Shown: piece by piece, positions 60,552 through 64,000 of the stretch
How positions within the stretch are numbered: position 1 is the first letter of the stretch
How the letters are laid out: every line of letters starts with the position of its first letter
From: Bacillota bacterium
GTDB lineage: Bacteria; Bacillota; Syntrophomonadia; Syntrophomonadales; Syntrophomonadaceae
NCBI GenBank assembly: GCA_023395515.1
Contig: JAEWZB010000076.1
Span: 5,105-69,104 of the forward strand
Reading direction: 5' to 3'
Length of the DNA: 64,000 bases
The notes under the pieces: model-generated
Database searches by the model: none
What the model was told of the DNA's origin: nothing
What the model saw: only the letters and a program-made list of their open reading frames with translations
Made by a program: the position numbers and the translations under genes

Positions 60552-61718
60552 GTGAGAGAGCATAGTTTTTTTGCCGGATTATTAAACGAAACTAGTATAT
60601 GTGCTCAGTGTGGTTACTGTAAAGTAGACTGCCCCGTTTATAAAAATATAGGCTGGGAATCAAGTTCCCCCCGGGCCCGTATGCTTATAACCCATAAATT
60701 AGCCCAAGGCCAGCAGTTAAATGAACAAGAAATACAAAGAGCTTATCAATGTACCTTATGTGGTAAATGCCGGGAAGTTTGTTCTACTTTTATTGATACG
60801 GTAGAAGTCTGGAAACATCTAAGAGAAGAAATTGCTGGTAAAGGGCAAAATCCAGAAAATATTAAGCTGTTAAGCAGTACTGTGATTGAGAACTTAAACA
60901 TAAGCGGCGATGAACAAGTCAACCGTGAAATGTGGCTGGACGGAATGGATGAAAATATCCGGTCCAGAGTAGGACAGAAAGCGGAAGTTCTCTATTTTAC
61001 CGGATGTTCGGGAGCATTATATCCTACTGTTTACAGTATTCCTCAATCATTAGTACGTATTATGGATAAAAGCGGAATTGACTATACTTTGTTAGGGCAA
61101 GAAGAAGCTTGCTGCGGATTCCCTTTAATTGGAGCCGGTGAGTTTAATAAAGGACGCCATTTAATTGAAAAGAATGTAGAGAATTTTACTAAGCTGGGGA
61201 TTAAACAGATTGTTACTTCTTGCCCCTCTTGTTTTCATACTTTAAGAGATACTTATGCGGAGGTATTAGGAGAGAAATTACCTTTCGAAGTATTACATGC
61301 CAGCCAATTTTTAAATAACTTGATAAATGATCAGAAAATAAAGTTAGGGGAAGTTAATGAGGTTGTGACCTACCATGATCCATGTGATTTAGGCAGAAAT
61401 AGCGGAGTATTTGAGGAACCCCGCCAGGTAATAAGGAGTATCCCCGGAGTAGAGTTTATAGAAATGGATAACCGGGGAGAAAACGCTAATTGCTGTGGCG
61501 GAGGCGGTAATTTAGAAGCGGTAGACCCGGAGCTGACCGCCCAAATTGCCTACTCCCGTTTAAAAGAAGGCGAAAATACCGGAGCTAAAACTATTGTTTC
61601 TTCGTGCCAGCAATGTAAGCGTACCTTACAAGGTAATGCCAGAAAGAATAAATTAAGGCTAAAAGTTATGGATTTAACTGAATTAGTTTGGAAATCCATG
61701 AAGAGCTTAGATGAGTAA
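60552..61718 (+). CDS. (Fe-S)-binding CCG-domain protein (GlcF/HdrD-like)
   Basis: 388 residues. Two N-terminal [4Fe-4S] motifs (CAQCGYCKVDCP and CTLCGKCREVC) precede two CCG domains (FTGCSGALYP with EACCGFPLIGAG, and YHDPCDLGRNS with NCCGGGGN), the non-cubane cluster type of HdrB and GlcF. It probably receives electrons from the FAD protein before it. Starts at GTG 60552. The GlcD-GlcF pair is a common lactate/glycolate-type dehydrogenase module. Confidence 0.93.
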   Translation: MREHSFFAGLLNETSICAQCGYCKVDCPVYKNIGWESSSPRARMLITHKLAQGQQLNEQEIQRAYQCTLCGKCREVCSTFIDTVEVWKHLREEIAGKGQNPENIKLLSSTVIENLNISGDEQVNREMWLDGMDENIRSRVGQKAEVLYFTGCSGALYPTVYSIPQSLVRIMDKSGIDYTLLGQEEACCGFPLIGAGEFNKGRHLIEKNVENFTKLGIKQIVTSCPSCFHTLRDTYAEVLGEKLPFEVLHASQFLNNLINDQKIKLGEVNEVVTYHDPCDLGRNSGVFEEPRQVIRSIPGVEFIEMDNRGENANCCGGGGNLEAVDPELTAQIAYSRLKEGENTGAKTIVSSCQQCKRTLQGNARKNKLRLKVMDLTELVWKSMKSLDE

Positions 61719-61735
61719 GCGGGGGAGGTGAGAAT

Positions 61736-62170
61736 TTGCAATACGATGATAATCAGTATCCAGATGAACTCTACTATGACAAGAGACATTTTTGGGCGAG
61801 AGTAGAAGGCGATTCAGTAACCATGGGCATGACTGAATATGCTACTAAAGCTGCCGGAGATCTGGTTTTTGTGGAAGTAGTAGAAGTGGGAAAAAAGGTT
61901 AGCCAAGATAAAGCTTTCATGTCGGTAGAATCAGGTAAATGGGTAGGTAGGGTTTATGCCCAGGTCTCTGGAGAAGTAACCGCAATTAATGAGGAACTGG
62001 AATTTGAACCTACTTTAGTTAACCAAGACCCTTATGGGGAAGGGTGGCTAGTCAAAATTAAGATGGCTGACCCTAAAGAATTAGATAATCTCTTAGTTGG
62101 TGAAAAGTATTTAGAATGGCTAGGCCCGGAAATAGAAAGACAGAAAAAACTTGCAGCAAAAAAAGCGTAA
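61736..62170 (+). CDS. GcvH-like lipoyl carrier protein
   Basis: 144 residues, the glycine-cleavage H-protein fold with the lipoyl-lysine context AFMSVESGKWVGRVYAQVSGEV (Lys68) and the conserved VNQDPYGEGWLVKIKMADP. It starts at TTG 61736 behind GGGGGAGGTGAG. No gcvP or gcvT is nearby, so it is unlikely to serve glycine cleavage; lipoate-binding proteins of this type (LbpA) are used with Hdr-like complexes in sulfur and other redox pathways. Its C-terminal tail is lysine-rich. Confidence 0.9.
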   Translation: MQYDDNQYPDELYYDKRHFWARVEGDSVTMGMTEYATKAAGDLVFVEVVEVGKKVSQDKAFMSVESGKWVGRVYAQVSGEVTAINEELEFEPTLVNQDPYGEGWLVKIKMADPKELDNLLVGEKYLEWLGPEIERQKKLAAKKA

Positions 62171-62201
62171 ATTAGCTTGTGTAAACTTGGAGGATGAAGT
62201 T

Positions 62202-63263
62202 ATGAAAGATGTACAAAAAGAGGCTTGGTTTTGGAATCCTTATGATAATTGTTCTAACCTGAGAAGCATATTTGAGGGGACTAGTATTTTATTTCTTCCC
62301 GATGCCAGTTATGAGAATGAATTAATTACTACCTCCATGGTGACCAAAATTAATAAAGAAGAAACTAGTGGAGTTATATTATTTGCACCTAAAGAAATAA
62401 GCGAGCCGGACCAGGTTAGTGCCATGATTGAATATTTGGCCTTAGAAGGTATGGTGACTGCTATAATGTTAGATCCATTAAATGATAAAGCACCTAACCT
62501 TACTAAGGCCTTATCTAAAGCAGCTTCCTCCAGGTTTATTATTCCTCTCGATTCAGCTAATGAAGTTGCTTTTAATTACTATCATGATGAATCTGGTCAT
62601 ACCTGGAATAAATATATGGACTATATAAGAGCTATGGTTAAATTAGTCGGCGAAGGCAAAGTTCATGTGCATATTTTTGCCGGTTTCGGTGAAACGGAAC
62701 AGCAATTTGCTAAGACTTGTCAATTACTTACTAATATGGGGGCCCGGGTAATCATTTTATCAATTACCCCGGAAAATAATTTAGGATTACAGCCTTGCAG
62801 TATAGGGAGATATCGCCGGCTTCAGGTTATCAGGTATCTTATTGACCATCAACTTTCCAGTATTAATCAGATGAGATTTAATGAGTTTGGCTCAGTTTAT
62901 GATTTTGGGGTTCATCCGCGTCTTTTTTCCAACCTGTTAGAGGCCGGGCTGCCTTTCATGGATACTGGTATATGCGGAGGAATAAGCGGTACTGAATATG
63001 TGTGGCCAGGTCATGGTAATGAATGCCAGGATATGCGTAACCTTAGCCTTGCCTATTTCTTAAGTAAACGCGAGGAAATTTTAAAACAATTGACTCAAAT
63101 TAGCTGGGAAGAAGAATGGCAAACTATAACTCATAAATTTACCAGGGAAAAGGTCGATTTTTCAGATGTAGAAGAAGACAACGATTGGGGAGGGGTGATA
63201 AAAAACGGACAATTTAAGGCAGTCGGATTTTCCGAGGATGATTTTAGGCATTTAAAAAAATAA
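62202..63263 (+). CDS. LipS/BioB-like radical-SAM-fold protein lacking the Fe-S cysteines
   Basis: 353 residues. The C-terminal half resembles lipoyl synthases of the LipS class and biotin synthase: GEGKVHVHIFAGFGETEQQF, GARVIILSITPENN, SIGRYRRLQVIRYLID and NEFGSVYDFG. The CX3CX2C motif that binds the AdoMet-linked [4Fe-4S] cluster is not found; the only N-terminal Cys is isolated (DNCSNLRS). It may be a non-catalytic partner, scaffold or regulator for lipoylation of the adjacent carrier. ATG 62202 with GGAGG before it is preferred to the longer frame from 62151. Confidence 0.7.
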   Translation: MKDVQKEAWFWNPYDNCSNLRSIFEGTSILFLPDASYENELITTSMVTKINKEETSGVILFAPKEISEPDQVSAMIEYLALEGMVTAIMLDPLNDKAPNLTKALSKAASSRFIIPLDSANEVAFNYYHDESGHTWNKYMDYIRAMVKLVGEGKVHVHIFAGFGETEQQFAKTCQLLTNMGARVIILSITPENNLGLQPCSIGRYRRLQVIRYLIDHQLSSINQMRFNEFGSVYDFGVHPRLFSNLLEAGLPFMDTGICGGISGTEYVWPGHGNECQDMRNLSLAYFLSKREEILKQLTQISWEEEWQTITHKFTREKVDFSDVEEDNDWGGVIKNGQFKAVGFSEDDFRHLKK

Positions 63264-63284
63264 TTTTAAGGGAGGATTTTTATA

Positions 63285-63641
63285 ATGGCAGAAATGACCA
63301 AAGCTCAACGGATTTTAAAAGAATTTGAAGATGGATTAGCTATAGCACAAGAGGGTATGCCCAAAACAATTCAAGCTTATATGGATTTAGAAAAATATGC
63401 CTGCGCTAACTATGGAGTATTTGATGCTAAAACTAAAGAATTGTTTATGTTAGCCCAAGGCGTGCGTACACCTTGTAAATATTGCATAGTTATTCATGTT
63501 TACAATGCTATCAAAGAAGGGGCTACCAAGGAAGAAATGTATGAAGCCGCCAGTGTGGCTATTCCCTTCGGAGGAGCTAAGACTTTTGCTTATGCTTGTA
63601 CTTATTTAACTGATGCTATTGAAAGTTTTTGGGTTGACTAA
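63285..63641 (+). CDS. AhpD/carboxymuconolactone decarboxylase-like protein
   Basis: 118 residues, a helical CMD-fold protein with the redox CxxC and proton-relay His pattern (TPCKYCIVIHVYNAIKEGAT). AhpD-type proteins are thiol peroxidases or reductases that can act on lipoyl groups, which fits an adjacent lipoyl carrier. GGGAGG precedes the ATG. Its electron source and substrate are unknown. Confidence 0.85.
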   Translation: MAEMTKAQRILKEFEDGLAIAQEGMPKTIQAYMDLEKYACANYGVFDAKTKELFMLAQGVRTPCKYCIVIHVYNAIKEGATKEEMYEAASVAIPFGGAKTFAYACTYLTDAIESFWVD

Positions 63642-63649
63642 GGCCTAAT

Positions 63650-63680
63650 CAGCGGGCCGGGAAAACTCCCGGCCCTGCTG
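63650..63680 (+). other. intercistronic GC-rich hairpin
   Basis: CAGCGGGCCGGGA and TCCCGGCCCTGCTG form a strong stem with an AAAAC loop. No T-run follows. It may protect or modulate mRNA before the HdrB-like gene. Confidence 0.6.
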
Positions 63681-63707
63681 AAAACTTCAATTGCTTTGGA
63701 GGTACAA

Positions 63708-64000
63708 ATGAAGCAAGCCTTATTATATCCGGGATGTCTAATCTTATACCGATTCCCGGAATATGAATATACCAGTAAATTACTGCTACAAGAACTTAAC
63801 ATCAGTACCAGAATGTTAGATGAAATGGTTTGCTGTGGAGCTTATATCCAAGGGAGCCATGCTAACTGGGAATACTTAGCCGCTTATAATATGAGTTTAG
63901 CGGAAAAAGAAGGTTTAGACATAGTAACCTTATGCGGAGGTTGTACTAATATTTTTAAGCAGGTAAAACATGCCTGTGACACTAACCCGGAGAAGCTGGC
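63708..64000 (+). CDS. HdrB-like CCG-domain protein, N-terminal part (runs off the window)
   Basis: 97 codons seen. It begins MKQALLYPGCLILYRFPEYE with the CCG-domain starting Cys (YPGC) and has MVCCGAYIQGS with the paired Cys of the first CCG domain, then LCGGCTNIF, as in heterodisulfide reductase subunit B. GGAGG precedes ATG 63708. Likely further Hdr subunits follow outside the window. The context is the same redox operon. Confidence 0.85.
   Translation, partial: MKQALLYPGCLILYRFPEYEYTSKLLLQELNISTRMLDEMVCCGAYIQGSHANWEYLAAYNMSLAEKEGLDIVTLCGGCTNIFKQVKHACDTNPEKL

Noticed and set aside
61736..62170. Glycine cleavage H protein in a glycine-cleavage operon
   Set aside because: No gcvT or gcvP is nearby, and Hdr/LipS-like neighbours point to a different carrier role.
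1..64000. CRISPR array or cas genes
   Set aside because: No regularly spaced direct repeats or Cas-like proteins were seen.
1..64000. tRNA or rRNA genes
   Set aside because: No cloverleaf-like or rRNA-like conserved sequence was noticed on either strand; a dedicated search would be needed to be certain.

Overview
The window looks like a chromosome segment from an anaerobic, endospore-forming Firmicute (Clostridia in the broad sense, moderately AT-rich). Supporting signs are the prkA-yhbH-spoVR trio, a SpoIID-like protein, a clostridial 2[4Fe-4S] ferredoxin, rubrerythrin, a BcrA/D-type dehydratase activase, a Mo/W oxidoreductase, HdrB/GlcF-type CCG proteins, and clean Gram-positive ribosome binding sites. 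An ectoine operon suggests exposure to salt stress. No rRNA, tRNA or CRISPR array was seen.

1-8.1 kb holds sporulation/stress genes, a deoxynucleoside kinase, a CPBP protease, FmdB, a ComFB-family protein, RNase HI, an acyltransferase and a cysteine-cluster protein. 8.2-13.2 kb is a branched-chain amino-acid ABC operon without livF, split by a structured IS200/IS605-like segment and followed by an EamA exporter. 13.3-19.9 kb has a SpoIID-like lipoprotein, TrmL, an HD-GYP protein, a hybrid histidine kinase, a GGDEF response regulator and ferredoxin. 20.2-25.5 kb is thiamine pyrophosphokinase followed by cdaA-cdaR-glmM-(glmS ribozyme)-glmS; this GlmS lacks the glutaminase half.

25.5-31.2 kb is a Tn7-like element inserted 24 nt after the glmS stop, with 20-bp-identical terminal inverted repeats, several TnsB-type end repeats and a perfect 5-bp target duplication (AGTTG). 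Its only recognisable transposition gene is a broken tnsA. Its cargo is a tightly coupled three-gene cassette: Ser/Thr kinase, superfamily-1 helicase-like ATPase, and a protein I do not recognise. It is the best candidate in the window for an undescribed (probably defence) system. 31.2-33.9 kb continues as an accessory zone with an AT-rich orphan gene and a patchwork of gene fragments.

34-47 kb holds a SurA_N-like secreted protein, an EAL/HDOD protein, a DUF4363/DUF421 pair, ectABC behind a c-di-AMP (ydaO) riboswitch and terminator, a chemoreceptor, and a 1429-residue dehydratase-activase protein divergent from a TetR regulator with a 17-bp palindromic operator between them. The window therefore carries both a c-di-AMP synthase and a c-di-AMP-sensing switch on osmolyte synthesis. 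Several c-di-GMP-type proteins (GGDEF, HD-GYP, EAL/HDOD) and a possible cyclic-dinucleotide receptor (ComFB) are also present.

47.9-64 kb starts with rubrerythrin and a sigma-54 activator, then a long sigma-54-type operon: MFS transporter, archaemetzincin, molybdopterin oxidoreductase with Fe-S subunit, an AorABC-like module with a shortened catalytic subunit, GlcD/GlcF-like proteins, a GcvH-like lipoyl carrier, a LipS-like protein lacking the radical-SAM cysteines, an AhpD-like protein and an HdrB-like protein running off the end. It looks like a catabolic redox pathway whose substrate I cannot name.
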